From contig NC_088302.1 of the NCBI RefSeq assembly GCF_032854445.1, forward strand, positions 24,193,788 to 24,257,787: a DNA stretch of 64,000 nt, given 5' to 3'. A program made the translations under genes and the position numbers. This document shows, one piece after another, positions 1 through 9,378 of the stretch; the first letter of the stretch is position 1, and every line of letters starts with the position of its first letter. The stretch is from Liolophura sinensis (lineage: Eukaryota; Mollusca; Polyplacophora; Chitonida; Chitonidae). Under the pieces are notes generated by a model, which did not search any database, was not told the origin of the DNA, and saw only the letters and a program-made list of their open reading frames with translations.

Positions 1-485
1 GGCAGAGTTTAATCACCCCACACAGTTCAAGGTAAGTGTCAGGTGAACAGTACATGTAGCAATCAGGCAGCCATAAGATGGGCTGTGGTATCCAGGCTGA
101 GGAGGAAGAGTTGAGGGTACAGTTAGAGGCCATACAGGCAGAGTTTAATCACCCCACACAGTTCAAGGTAAGTGACAGGTGAACAGTACATGTAGCAATC
201 AGGCAGCCATAAGGTGGGCCGTGGTATCCAGGCTGAGGAGGAAGAGTTGAGGGTACAGTTAGAGGCCATACAGGCAGAGTTTAATCACCCCACACAGTTC
301 AAGGTAAGTGACAGGTGAACAGTACATGTAGCAATCTGGCAGCCATAAGGTGGGCCGTGGTATCCAGGCTGAGGAGGAAGAGTTGAGGGTACAGTTAGAG
401 GCCATACAGGCAGATCTTAATCACCCCACACAGTTCAAGGTAAGTGACAGGTGAACAGTACATGTAGCAATCTGGCAGCCATAAG

Positions 486-575
486 ATGGGCTGTGGTATC
501 CAGGCTGAGGAGGAAGAGTTGAGGGTACAGTTAGAGGCCATACAGGCAGAGTTTAATCACCCCACACAGTTCAAG
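486..575 (+). CDS. nup54: NUP54 C-terminal exon, copy 5 (last intact copy of the array)
   Basis: Ninety nucleotides between a CATAAG acceptor and a GTAAGT donor encode 30 residues, phase 0 at both ends. The peptide contains ELRVQLEAIQAEFNHPTQFK, closely matching the conserved C-terminal helical region of metazoan NUP54 just before GRLNELMSQIRM. NUP54 forms the central-channel trimer with NUP62 and NUP58 in the nuclear pore, and this helical region is part of the trimer interface. Copies at 78-167, 214-303 and 350-439 are equally intact. Because the exon length is a multiple of three, including extra copies would lengthen the helix by 30 residues each without shifting frame. An alternative acceptor 18 nt upstream (after GTAG) is also in frame. 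This copy is the most downstream one that joins in frame to the exon at 1245. Confidence 0.85.
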
Positions 576-621
576 GTAAGTGACAGGTGAACAGTACATG
601 TAGCAATCAGGCAGCCATAAG

Positions 622-716
622 ATGGGCTGTGATATCCAGGCTGTGGAGGAAGAGTTGAGGGTACAGTTAGAGGCCATACAGGCAGACCTAAATCACCCCA
701 CACAGTTCCCCACAAG
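622..716 (+). pseudogene. nup54: Frame-broken sixth copy of the NUP54 exon
   Basis: This copy has the same acceptor and donor as its neighbours but carries five extra bases (CCCAC) just before the donor, making 95 nt. Splicing it to the next exon at 1245 would give R-S-T-E followed by a stop. It also has one substitution changing AEEE to AVEE. A productive NUP54 message should therefore skip this copy and splice from donor 576 or an earlier one. The diverged 3' flank (after 737) shows that this is the array edge. Confidence 0.75.
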
Positions 717-737
717 GTAAGTGACAGGTGAACAGTA

Positions 738-1244
738 CGTGTAGGAATTAGACAGGTTACCAGTCTTGCTACAGGTATAGGTATATGTACATGTTGTATT
801 ATGGTTTATTGGTGCAGTATAAAGGGTTAGGCAAAGTACTGGTCTTCCCTGTGTCAGAATACAATAATAGGGTGGGGCATCTGATAAGTTTGTTGTCTTC
901 AACATGGTTTTCCAATGAAGCAGCATTTGGCTACCCTAAATCCTCAACAAAACTGACCAGTAAAGTATAACTTAAATTGGAATATGAAAACATAATTTCT
1001 AGAGTCAAATGTATTTTTGGGGTAAGGGGACGTTAGATGTTCATAGGAACTAGAAAATAACTTGTCCAAATCAGATAGCATTCCTCTAATATGACAAAAC
1101 ATGCAGTATGTGTGTGTTCGAGTTTGTTGAGAATTCAGGGTAGCTTTCTGTAGGGAGGAACCATTGTAATATGACCAAAATGCTGTTGAAACTGAAATCT
1201 TCAAAACAGACTACACAAATGTGTGATGCTTCATTGTTTATTAG
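738..1244 (+). other. NUP54 intron downstream of the exon array
   Basis: This AT-rich stretch shows no recognised repeat or exon. It ends at a TTTATTAG acceptor immediately before the 1245 exon. Short open frames here have no coding character. Confidence 0.6.
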
Positions 1245-1355
1245 GGTCGACTGAATGAACTGATGTCACAGATTCGGATGAGGAATCAGCTGGGTATTTC
1301 GAAGTCAGATGTCAGTTACCAAATGGACAGCAGTTTGCAGGATGAGATTAGACAG
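1245..1355 (+). CDS. nup54: NUP54 penultimate coding exon
   Basis: The exon has 111 nt, is phase 0 at both ends, and is bounded by TTATTAG and GTATGT. It encodes 37 residues starting GRLNELMSQIRMRNQLG and ending SSLQDEIRQ. GRLNELMSQIRM is a hallmark stretch of the NUP54 C terminus in animals, and it follows the PTQFK that ends the upstream array exon, exactly as in the vertebrate protein. The rest is the helical segment that leads into the final exon. Confidence 0.92.
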
Positions 1356-2818
1356 GTATGTGGGGCTACTCTAGTGTCACCTTCTGAGAATAATTGAGAG
1401 GGCAGGGGGTGGGGGGGTGTAGGGCGGGCAATTTATAAGAGGTACATGTACCTGGTAATGGTCAAGGGATTTTTACTCGATGCTGTCTGGTGACCATCCC
1501 ATTTGTACCTGACGTTCATGATGTAAATAAAAAAATTGTTGGGCTTGGCATTGTTCACGAATGAATCAGACCAAAGGCAGAGTGTTCAAGCAGAAGGTTG
1601 GGACCGGTTGATCCAGGATCAATCCTTGATCGAGTCACACCTAAGACTTTAAAAGAGGAAGTTGTAACTTCCTCGCTTGGCGTTCAGCATGAAGGGGATA
1701 GTGCAACGACTGGTTGACCCATATCCGTATAATGGCTCGGGCGGGGGGCAGCTTACTTGCCTTCGGTAAGGCGTCTCGGTGAAGCAGCACTAAATAAAAG
1801 AGCGGTGGAAATCCGTTCTGCACATTACACCTACATGTACCCTAAGGATTCCTTCGTCGTCATATGACTGAAAAATTGTTGAGTACGATGTTAAACCCCA
1901 AGCACTCACTCACTCACTCACTCACTCACTCAAGCAGAAGGAAGATATATTCTGAATAGTTAGACTCGTCCTATCTCTGGAGGGTCCTTTATAGCCAGGC
2001 TGTGCTATGGGTTTTCCTTCTGTCAGGTAACAGGTTCTCGAATCCAGCTCCTAATAATTTGGTCGAGCCTGGAAGCTTGTCATACCTGGGGATGTGAAAT
2101 CATTTGGCTTTGACTCTGTCCAGGTTCTTACACCCATAACCCTGATCGTTGTCATATAAATGATATAAATGACGATATACAACACCAACCAAATTGATAA
2201 AGATATAATTCCTTGTTTTCAACGTTTTCTGAAATAATTTATGAAGTGATTTGTTTGCTATTGTGTTTCTGTAAATAAGAATAACCTTTGATGGTGAATT
2301 GTTTGTGAGGCCTTGATAAAGAAATTAATCTGTCCAGGTTGCTTTTGGGACGGTTTGCTCAGTCTCATGTTTGATGAAAAGTGCTTGTTTTCCACCAATA
2401 TGGGAAAGTTTGTCAGTAGCTTAAGGTTGATGATTTACACCGTGCGCACTGGTTTCCTCGCCCATACTATTCTTGAAAAATTTTGTAAAATTCTTGAGTA
2501 TGGCGGATTTCAAACCAAGAAAGTGAAACTCCAGATAAATAAATAAATCCTCACTCTGGCAACCTTTTGTGATAAAAAAAATATATTACCGACTTTCTGT
2601 ACCCAAAGAGTATCTTTTGCTTGTAAGTGAGATATTTTTCTGATTAGGAATTAATCAAACTTCACAAAAAACCCTATTGAGGGGGCCTGGTAAGGTTTAT
2701 CATGCAATCAGAATCAAAAATATATCGCTTGAAAAATGCTAAAACTGAAATACTGTGGTCATCTTTTTCATTTGAAGACAAACCTGCTCTAAATTTGTTG
2801 AACATTTTCTCTTTTCAG
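1356..2818 (+). other. Last NUP54 intron
   Basis: The intron begins GTATGT and ends in CTCTTTTCAG. It contains a SINE (about 1576-1932), a G-rich run near 1404-1416 and no other recognisable element. No additional exon was found. Confidence 0.8.
1576..1932 (+). mobile_element. tRNA-derived SINE with CACT-repeat tail (family B)
   Basis: A box B-like GATCGAGTC lies in the 5' part. The body (AACTTCCTCGCTTGGCGTTC, GAAGCAGCAC, ATATGACTGAAAAATTG) is followed by GAGTACGATGTTAAAC and a (CACT)n tail. A second copy at 53674-54019 matches over the full body and keeps a clearer box A (AGTTGGTAGAGCG). It sits inside the NUP54 intron. Confidence 0.85.
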
Positions 2819-2932
2819 TTATTGGCGCATCAACAGGAGGGGTTACAACATTTAATGCACATCATCAAAGAAGATGTGGAGAATTTAAACCTTATAGAGC
2901 AGGGTTTAGCGGACAGTAGTCATTTGAGATAG
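2819..2932 (+). CDS. nup54: NUP54 terminal coding exon
   Basis: The exon opens after CTCTTTTCAG in phase 0 and ends at TAG (2930-2932), giving 37 residues. The peptide contains HQQEGLQHLMHIIKEDVENL and LIEQGLADSSHLR. This matches the QQQEGLSHLI-IIKDDLEDI-LIEHGL end of animal NUP54; the last few residues present in vertebrates are absent. With the exons upstream it supplies the NUP62/58-interacting C terminus. Confidence 0.92.
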   Translation, partial: LLAHQQEGLQHLMHIIKEDVENLNLIEQGLADSSHLR

Positions 2933-3183
2933 CTCGGATAACATCTACATTTTGTTTTCTTCATTTCATCTCAAATTTCATTCAAATGATTGCAGGCCTT
3001 TAAAAGGAATTTTGCAACACCATATGGGAAGTACAATGCCAGAAGATGTCTTCAACAAACACAAACACATTGTTCCTTTAAAACCACTTACCTGAAATTT
3101 TCCATAAAGTGTTCATTTTTATTGGTCAAATAAATGTCATTAAATATTAATTTTGGTGCTGAAATTGATCTTTTCTTAATAAA
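2933..3183 (+). terminator. NUP54 3' UTR and polyadenylation signals
   Basis: AATAAA occurs at 3129-3134 and 3178-3183, both in a suitable position about 200-250 nt after the stop codon. Which is used cannot be told from the sequence. Confidence 0.55.
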
Positions 3184-3552
3184 GTAAGACTTCCAAACAA
3201 ATTTCAAGACACTTTTCTGAGAACTCGCAGAATCAGGAAAATTGAGCAACTTAGTCATTGATAAACTTTCAGGTTATTTACGGTATTTGGAATTTGGTTG
3301 TTGGTTGTAAAATCCCTTCGTGGTACTGGTATGGTTAAATGCAGAGTGAAAGCACCATTCCACAGCATTCCGCACCAGGGAAAGTTCATTAGTAATGCGC
3401 CAAAGGTTTGCACCAAGTGGTCTGGTTTTATTTACCTATAAAACTGATCGCCATTGTATGAGGGAAAAATCCTAAGGGACTGGTTTTGTCAATCAGTCAT
3501 GCAGCATTCAACCAACTTAGTATGTGTAAACAGGCAGACAACAAAACAATCA

Positions 3553-3667
3553 GGGACCTCCGTGGCTCAGTTGGTTAGCGCGCTAGCGCAGCGTAATGAC
3601 CCAGGAGCCTCTCACCAATGCGGTCGCTGAGTACGGGGTAAAACACCAATCCAAAAAAAAAAAATAA
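3553..3667 (+). mobile_element. SINE family A, internally deleted
   Basis: The 5' tRNA-like part (CCTCCGTGGCTCAGTTGGTT, box A) runs to GCGGTCGCTGAGTACGG and joins directly to the TAAAACACCAATCC tail. The central body is missing, deleted at a shared GAGT word. Confidence 0.85.
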
Positions 3668-3989
3668 AACAAAACAATCAAATCAGTTTTCTGTATTATT
3701 TTACTTTAACCCTAATAATTGCCTTTCCCAAAATATAAGCCTCATCTGTGCACATGTTAGAGTTCAAAATTGTTGATAAATTTTGTAAAATTTATAATGT
3801 GGGTCAGTTTAGAACTTTTTCAAATTTTAAGATCAGGGGAACACTATTAATAGTGTTTTCTGAAAGGCATACATTTAAGCTATTATAGGTAAATAGAGAA
3901 AATTTGATTTGTTTTAGACTCTCAGTTGTAGTCCCTTTTATACTGAATATATGGTCAAGAGGAGTAATGGTTTATGCCAAATGTCTGTT

Positions 3990-4145
3990 AACGTTTGGCC
4001 AGTAAGGTCGCAAGTTCAAATCCAGCTTTGGTAGTACAGCTGTGTTTTTGGGCCAGTTTGTCGTGTACCTGGTAAAGTGGAGTGGTTGCTCCACCGTTCT
4101 CCTCCCATGAACCTGACAGCCCTCAGTGTGTGAAATATTCTTGAT
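3990..4145 (+). mobile_element. Divergent tRNA-derived SINE (family D)
   Basis: A box B-like AGTTCAAATCC is followed by a body unlike family A (GTGTACCTGGTAAAGTGGAG, TCTCCTCCCATGAACCTG), then GTGTGAAATATTCTTGATT. It therefore shares only the 3' end with family A. It abuts an inverted family A tail. Confidence 0.5.
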
Positions 4146-4232
4146 TATTTATTTATTTATTTATTTGATTGGTGTTTTACGCCGTACTCAAGAATATTTC
4201 ACTTATACGACGGCGGCCAGCATTATGGTGGG
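4145..4232 (-). mobile_element. SINE family A 3' fragment, inverted
   Basis: This is the reverse complement of the family A tail: the ATTTATTT run, GATTGGTGTTTTACGCCGTA, then the body words CGACGGCGGCCAGCATTATGG. Confidence 0.85.
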
Positions 4233-4420
4233 TGGATATTCTTGATTACTGTATGAAACACGAATCTGAACAATAAAATTAGTTTTAATGCCACAGAAGT
4301 TTACTGAGTCACTTTCATACTAGTAATTGCATGTGACGTCTTTTTTACTTATCCTGCACTCTGTACAGTTCATTTCTGTTACCTTGTACAAAGTATTTGA
4401 CAGGAGTTCTTGTAACTGTA

Positions 4421-4692
4421 GGGGCCTCTGTGGCTCAGTTGGTTAAGCACACTAGCGCAGTGTAATGGCTCAGGAGCCTTTCACCAATGTGGTCAATGTG
4501 AGTTCAAGTTCAGCTCATGCTGGCTTCCTCTCCAACTGTACATGCGAAGGTCTGCCAGCAACCTTCATGGGTGGTCATGGGTTTCCCCGGGGCTCTGCCC
4601 GGTTTCCTCCCACCATAGTGCTGGCCGCCCTCGTAAAAGTGAAATATTCTTGAGTACGGCGCAAAACACTAATCAAATCAAATAAATAAATG
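4421..4692 (+). mobile_element. SINE family A, near full length
   Basis: This is the most complete copy in the window. Box A region GGCTCAGTTGGTTAAGC, box B region GTGAGTTCAAGTTCAGC, body GGTCTGCCAGCAACC and GGCTCTGCCCGGTTTCCTCC, then GAAATATTCTTGAGTACGGC and the (AAAT)n tail. A 62-codon open frame inside it is not a gene. Confidence 0.92.
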
Positions 4693-5651
4693 TAGTAATT
4701 GTAAGTATTCTTTGTCGAGTCTGAAAATGATGAGCTAGAATGTGGGAAAATTTAGATGTTGGGAAAACATAAAAAATAATGTAAACTTCAGATGAAAGAA
4801 TGCCAAAAAATATGTTGTAAATGGGGTATTTAGTATTTTGTTCCGATTTTTCTTGAAGGAGAAAAGGACATTCTAAGCTGATTTTTTATGGTAGGTATTT
4901 GGGAAAATCTATCGGTATATGTGATCTGGATGTAAAGCATGTCTAATATATTTATTTTGGCTTGAACAAATGTGTTAAACCAGAATTTTAATCATATTTG
5001 TGTTTTTAATATATTTTAAAAATATCATAATTCAGATTTTAAGAATGTGTTTAGATATGAACAAATCTACAAATCATAGGTGCCACATCCTCATTTGAAA
5101 CGGTATTATCTTAAAACGATATATACCAAAAGCTGGTCCCAAACACCCACCAAACAAAAATTATTTTCAGATGTCCATTTCTCCTTGCAGCAAAATCCAA
5201 ATAAATAACCATGCATGACTCAGTGTGACGTAATAAACGTTTTTGGAATAGAATTTGTCTTGCCAATTTGCCAATAAATATTTCATTCAGACGTAATCTT
5301 GGCGTACAAGCCTTGGCGAAACTGCTACATCACTGGAATGGAAAGCGCTGAAAATTTCACTCCTACTCTAGACTTGAAAGTACATGTAGTGTGAAAATCA
5401 TTTTTCATATTCCATATAAATTACCCGTTGGTCATTCATCACAATTATTTAGGCTGTAATGACGATGTCAGGGTTTATTAGTGTAACCCAATCACAAATG
5501 TTTTATTTGTAATAAGCCTTGGTTTTTCTCCATGGATAACAACCACAATAATCGTGTCATAAGTTAAGCTTTGAAATCTGGACTTACCTGTGTCAGGAAC
5601 GAAAAGGGTAACACAGGAATGCAAGTGTGTTGCCATCCTGGAACTTGTGCC

Positions 5652-5747
5652 TGCCACCATCCTGGGACTCGTCGCTGGCTGCCTGCCACCATCCTGGGAC
5701 TCGTCGCTGGTTGCCTGCCACCATCCTGGGACTCGTCATTGGCTTTC
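5652..5747. repeat. 32-bp minisatellite, 3 copies (unit A)
   Basis: Three copies of a 32-bp unit beginning TGCCACCATCCTGGGACTCG. The paralogous site in unit B has four. On the minus strand the array lies inside an exon-like interval with a TCTCTTTTAG acceptor and an ACAG/GTAAGT donor (near 5587). Confidence 0.9.
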
Positions 5748-5830
5748 TGCAGCCAGTGTTTTCAACATTTCCTAAAAGAGAATGGGAGATTTCATAAAAC
5801 AATAATCTGACAAAGTATTGGTTACCTCAC

Positions 5831-5884
5831 AATCTCAACCTGACCATTGTCAGTTACAAGTAGTTTCTGGTCGACCTCTTCCAT
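5831..5884 (-). CDS. Candidate first coding exon, minus strand, unit A
   Basis: From an ATG at 5884 the minus strand reads MEEVDQKLLVTDNGQVEI for 18 codons and meets a GTGAGG donor. The unit B copy encodes the same 18 residues with one synonymous change (GGT to GGC). The next exon would follow a TCTCTTTTAG acceptor (5771) and contain the 32-bp minisatellite. No family is recognised. The peptide is short and the downstream frame soon reaches a stop (in phase 0, after 11 residues), so this may be a relic. Confidence 0.3.
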
Positions 5885-6048
5885 AATCTATTGTATTTTT
5901 ATTGCCTTCACTTCATTTAATGATATTAGGTATGTTTTTACATACACATTAAAAATGATTAAACATAATAATAATAATAATAAAATAAAACTATATGAGG
6001 CACGATGGCACATTATTATTTTTCGGTTAATTTGTTTACTTTACTCTA

Positions 6049-6117
6049 GACCCTGTGGCCACTGATAAGTTCTCTTTACCACGAACCATCCACAACAGGC
6101 TGACCACAAACCACAAG
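6049..6117 (+). CDS. Candidate internal exon, plus strand, unit A
   Basis: A pyrimidine tract and CTCTAG acceptor precede an open stretch reading PVATDKFSLPRTIHNRLTTN then HK, ending at a GTAAAC donor. The unit B counterpart (about 14046-14114) differs by one conservative change (F to L) and two synonymous changes, and keeps both splice sites. No homology is recognised. It is unclear how it joins to other exons. Confidence 0.25.
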
Positions 6118-8124
6118 GTAAACTCTCGGTAGAAAATCTCCACTCTTGCATTGTGGATGAATATAAATAGTAAACCCACTGGCGGAGAATGAGGTGAGGG
6201 TGGATGTGGGGTGGGTGGTATAATAGCTTCTTTAAACAGTACAAAACCACAAATGCTTGCTTACTTCCTGGACTGTTGCCAATATGACATATCTTACTAT
6301 CATTGCAATGTGCTTGTTGTGTTACCTATTGACACAATTGTTCGCCTTAATTGTTGCCGTCTTACCTTACTTCTGTAACTACACGATATTCGAGGATAAT
6401 TTGAATAAAAACTTGTTCATCATAGAAACTAAGCAATCTATTACAGGTGTGTCAAAAGTCAGTGATCATGAAATACGTCTTCGATCAGTGTTTTGGGCTA
6501 CAGGAGACAGTAGGCGAAATTTTGCTTAAGAAAGGTTCTATTGTCATCAACTTTAAAATAGATGACTCCTCTAAAATCGTTACCGTATAGGATTTTTTTA
6601 TTAATTAAGTTATTTTAATCTGTCTAAGTTTTCGAAATTGAAAGTTAACGTTTATGGCTCTTAAGTAACGATACTACTTACGACCACGTGTAAGTCTGGT
6701 CTAGTTTTAGAGACATTGACGCGGCATCGCCGTCTCGGAAGTCGCCTCTGATGAATTCATGCGCGGACGGTACACGTGAACGAGTGCTATGCATTTGTAG
6801 CCACTTCAGTTTGTGTTTATTCAAGAATCCAAATTCAGTTTCAGATCTATAGTGCGCACGCCGTCACGGACTAAGCAGGCTAACATTATATGATAACAGT
6901 ACTAACTGTATGACCTACATGTATGTATGCAAAATACAGCTGAACAATGACTAACAAAGTAACGAACCGGTGTGCACGCCTTTGTGTGTTGGTTAGCATG
7001 AAAAAACCACACCCAGAGTTCTGTGACAAAATTTGGTTTTTATAGAGACAAAAGACTTACGCTGTACAGTAACACTGTGCAACAAATCGAGTTCAGCACA
7101 CAGTGTAGACATTATTTGCTCTGAATGGAGTCCGTGCATGGCTTGATCCCTACGAAATTCACCGCCATTCTGTATATAGGCCTACTTCGGTTCCAATGGG
7201 ATTACCCTCTTGCGGAGGTGCAATATTAGATACTGTATTTCAAGTGCACTGTTACTAACCAAATCGTAAGTATTGGTGATTTACAAATGCCGTATTTGAA
7301 GTTTAGTCTAAGTTAAGTTAATTAAACCTGAAGTTAAGCTACTTAACGTTGGAATTAGCCTGTTGGCGAGAGTTCAACAGTCTCGACCATCTGATTGGAG
7401 TAACGAACCCTTGTGCTTTTGTGTGTAAGTTAGCATGACAAAACCACAACCAGAGTTCTGTGACAAAATTTGGTTTTTATAGAGACAAAAGACTACGCTG
7501 TACAGTAACAGTGTGCAACATATCGTGATCAGCACCGTGTAGACACCTACAACATTCACCGCCATTTTGTATATAGGCCTACTGCGGTTTCGGCGTGATT
7601 ACCCTCTTCTGGAGGTGCAATATTAGATATTTCAAGTGCACTGTTACTAACCAAATCGTAAGTATTCGTGTTTTGCTCCAGTTAATTTGTATTTTCTCGA
7701 ATCTTTAAACATTCGTGCACAGTCGTATTTCCCCGTGTGTCTTCCCGATCCAGTTTTTATGAATCTAACAAAAGTCGTATTTGAAGTTTAGTCTAAGTTA
7801 AGTTAATTAAACCTGAAGTTAAGCTACTTAACGTTGGAATTAGCCTGTTGGCGAGAGTTCAACAGTCTCCCCCATTTGATGGGGTTCCGCGCTATGCGAA
7901 AATCAGTACCCCCACCGGTCTATACCCTTGTCTTGTCCCATCAAGACGGGATTCACGGACTCATCAAGACGGAATTCTCACGTAAATATTTTACAGATGC
8001 AATTTATTTTTTCTTATACAAATATTGAAATTGACATGTCCCTCGCCATTTTGATTTGGGTAGAGGCCGGTCTTGTGGGAGTTTAATGGGTTACTCTTAC
8101 CTCTAATCTGGTTCCGTTGTATAC

Positions 8125-8540
8125 CATATACGGTAATAAAGGCGGATCGTTTCTGATTGATGCAATACGTCAGAGCATTTTGACCCTTGTGACAGAAGGC
8201 AGTGTTTCATGGTTGATTGGGATGTTGATTCTCCCCAGCGCCTTTGTCCATAAATAAGAAAACCTCCACATGGCATTTTCATGCCTTCTGACCTTTGCAA
8301 CCACTTCGGAAAGAACAACATGGAATCGTTTGGTTCCTTAGGTAAAAGCCTCAGACGCAGTGTAACAATGAACAGCTTTACTAACATGGCGTCGTTCTTC
8401 AACCCTGGATACGGAGGGAACTTCACTGAAGATTCTGTTGGCATTTTTTCTCTGGCGACGGAGTCCTTAAGAATTCGATCCACGCGACTAAACAGCGAAA
8501 TAAACTCCGATTTTTGTAGGTGTTATCCTTAGGGTAATCC
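8125..8540. other. Conserved module present three times in units A and B
   Basis: The segment recurs at 15840-16130 and 16565-17005. Both strands have open frames (for example 8281-8532 plus and 8103-8483 minus), so DNA conservation alone does not pick a coding strand. On the plus strand the start reads YGNKGGSFLIDAIRQSI, which loosely resembles the start of a caspase small subunit (Y-x-N-x-G-S-x-F-I-x-A-L), but no other caspase motif supports it. On the minus strand a GTAAGAG donor follows at 8102 and 15825. I assign no function. Confidence 0.4.
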
Positions 8541-8763
8541 AACTTCCACATGACATAAATGTGCCTAGTTCAGAAGCCCAGAGTTACAGGTCTATTATAG
8601 TAGACTGCATACTACAAGTAAATGTAGGTTGACGGTACAAAGTTTTTATTCTCTTTGACCAACTAAAAACGCCTCACAAAACATGTCAGGACTTGGTTGC
8701 ATACTTTGAAGTTAACCCTAACACACACGGATGTACTCGTAGTAGTATACTAATCTCATTCAA

Positions 8764-8850
8764 ATGCTGGCTTCCGCTTCGACCGCTGGTGGGAAGATCT
8801 GAGGATGGTCGGGGTTTTCCCCCGGGTTCAAAATGCAAATCAAATGCACT
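8764..8850 (+). mobile_element. SINE family A remnant (unit A)
   Basis: Only the body words GCTGGCTTCCGCTTCGACCG and GGATGGTCGGGGTTTTCCCC remain. The paralogous SINE at 17245-17451 in unit B still has its tail, so the insertion predates the duplication and unit A later lost the 3' half. Confidence 0.7.
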
Positions 8851-9378
8851 GGTTATAGACAATTCATTACTACCAAAAAGAAAACCATACTACTTTCTTG
8901 GTATTCTGTACAAAATGACCAAAAACTTTCTAGTCTACCTTGTTTCGTTCACTGTCAACATTATCTCTGTTGTACCATGAAATTTCTCTTAGTAGAAGGG
9001 CCAGTATGGTCATAAGGCATATTTAAATTATTGCCACACGTAAAGACCATGTCAAGCACACCAGGCATTTGGTAAATAGAATACAAGAATAGCTCTCCCT
9101 TCGTGTCTGATTAGTTTGTGATATCCAGATATGTTTTATCTTAAACTTCCAGTTTTATGCACAGGCACCTTGTTGAAACCATTTTTTCACAAATAAATTC
9201 CATAATTGACAATGATCGGAAAAAAAATAATAAAATAACGATAAGCTAATTTGCACATTTGTCATTTGAAAATGTTGAAGATGTGGCTATAACTCTCGCC
9301 ACATAGGCTCATGCTCTCTGTCCGACATGACACTATTCATTTTAAGCATGTACTTTTTCATTTGTTCTTTTTCTAATA

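Larger units (their letters stand above)
1..737 (+). repeat. 136-bp tandem array, each unit carrying a NUP54 exon
   Basis: Five exact 136-bp periods are visible from the recurrence of GGCAG at 137, 273, 409, 545 and 681. The window opens inside a copy, so the true copy number is unknown and at least six. Each unit holds a 3' splice site, a 90-nt exon and a GTAAGT donor. Exon copies lie at 1-31 (partial), 78-167, 214-303, 350-439, 486-575 and 622-716. The copies are nearly identical, so the array is young or homogenised. Copies 2 and 5 share an ATGGGCTGT start, while copies 3 and 4 share GTGGGCCGT, which suggests expansion by multi-unit steps. An assembly artefact is possible but unlikely given the copy-specific differences. 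Confidence 0.95.
3184..5431. other. Intergenic stretch with SINE copies
   Basis: This region lies between the NUP54 3' end and the start of tandem unit A. Apart from the SINEs at 3553-3667, 3990-4145, 4145-4232 and 4421-4692 it is AT-rich sequence with no exon or ORF that I can support. Confidence 0.6.

Noticed and set aside
4465-4653. 62-codon plus-strand frame
   Set aside because: It lies wholly within a family A SINE.
6257-6529. 90-codon frame with an N-terminal hydrophobic segment in unit A
   Set aside because: The unit B counterpart is frameshifted by a two-base loss and a 155-bp difference, and no splice pairing or homology supports it.
8150-8280. Caspase small-subunit similarity
   Set aside because: Only one short block resembles caspases; no catalytic His or QACxG block was found in either unit, and a stop interrupts the unit B copy.
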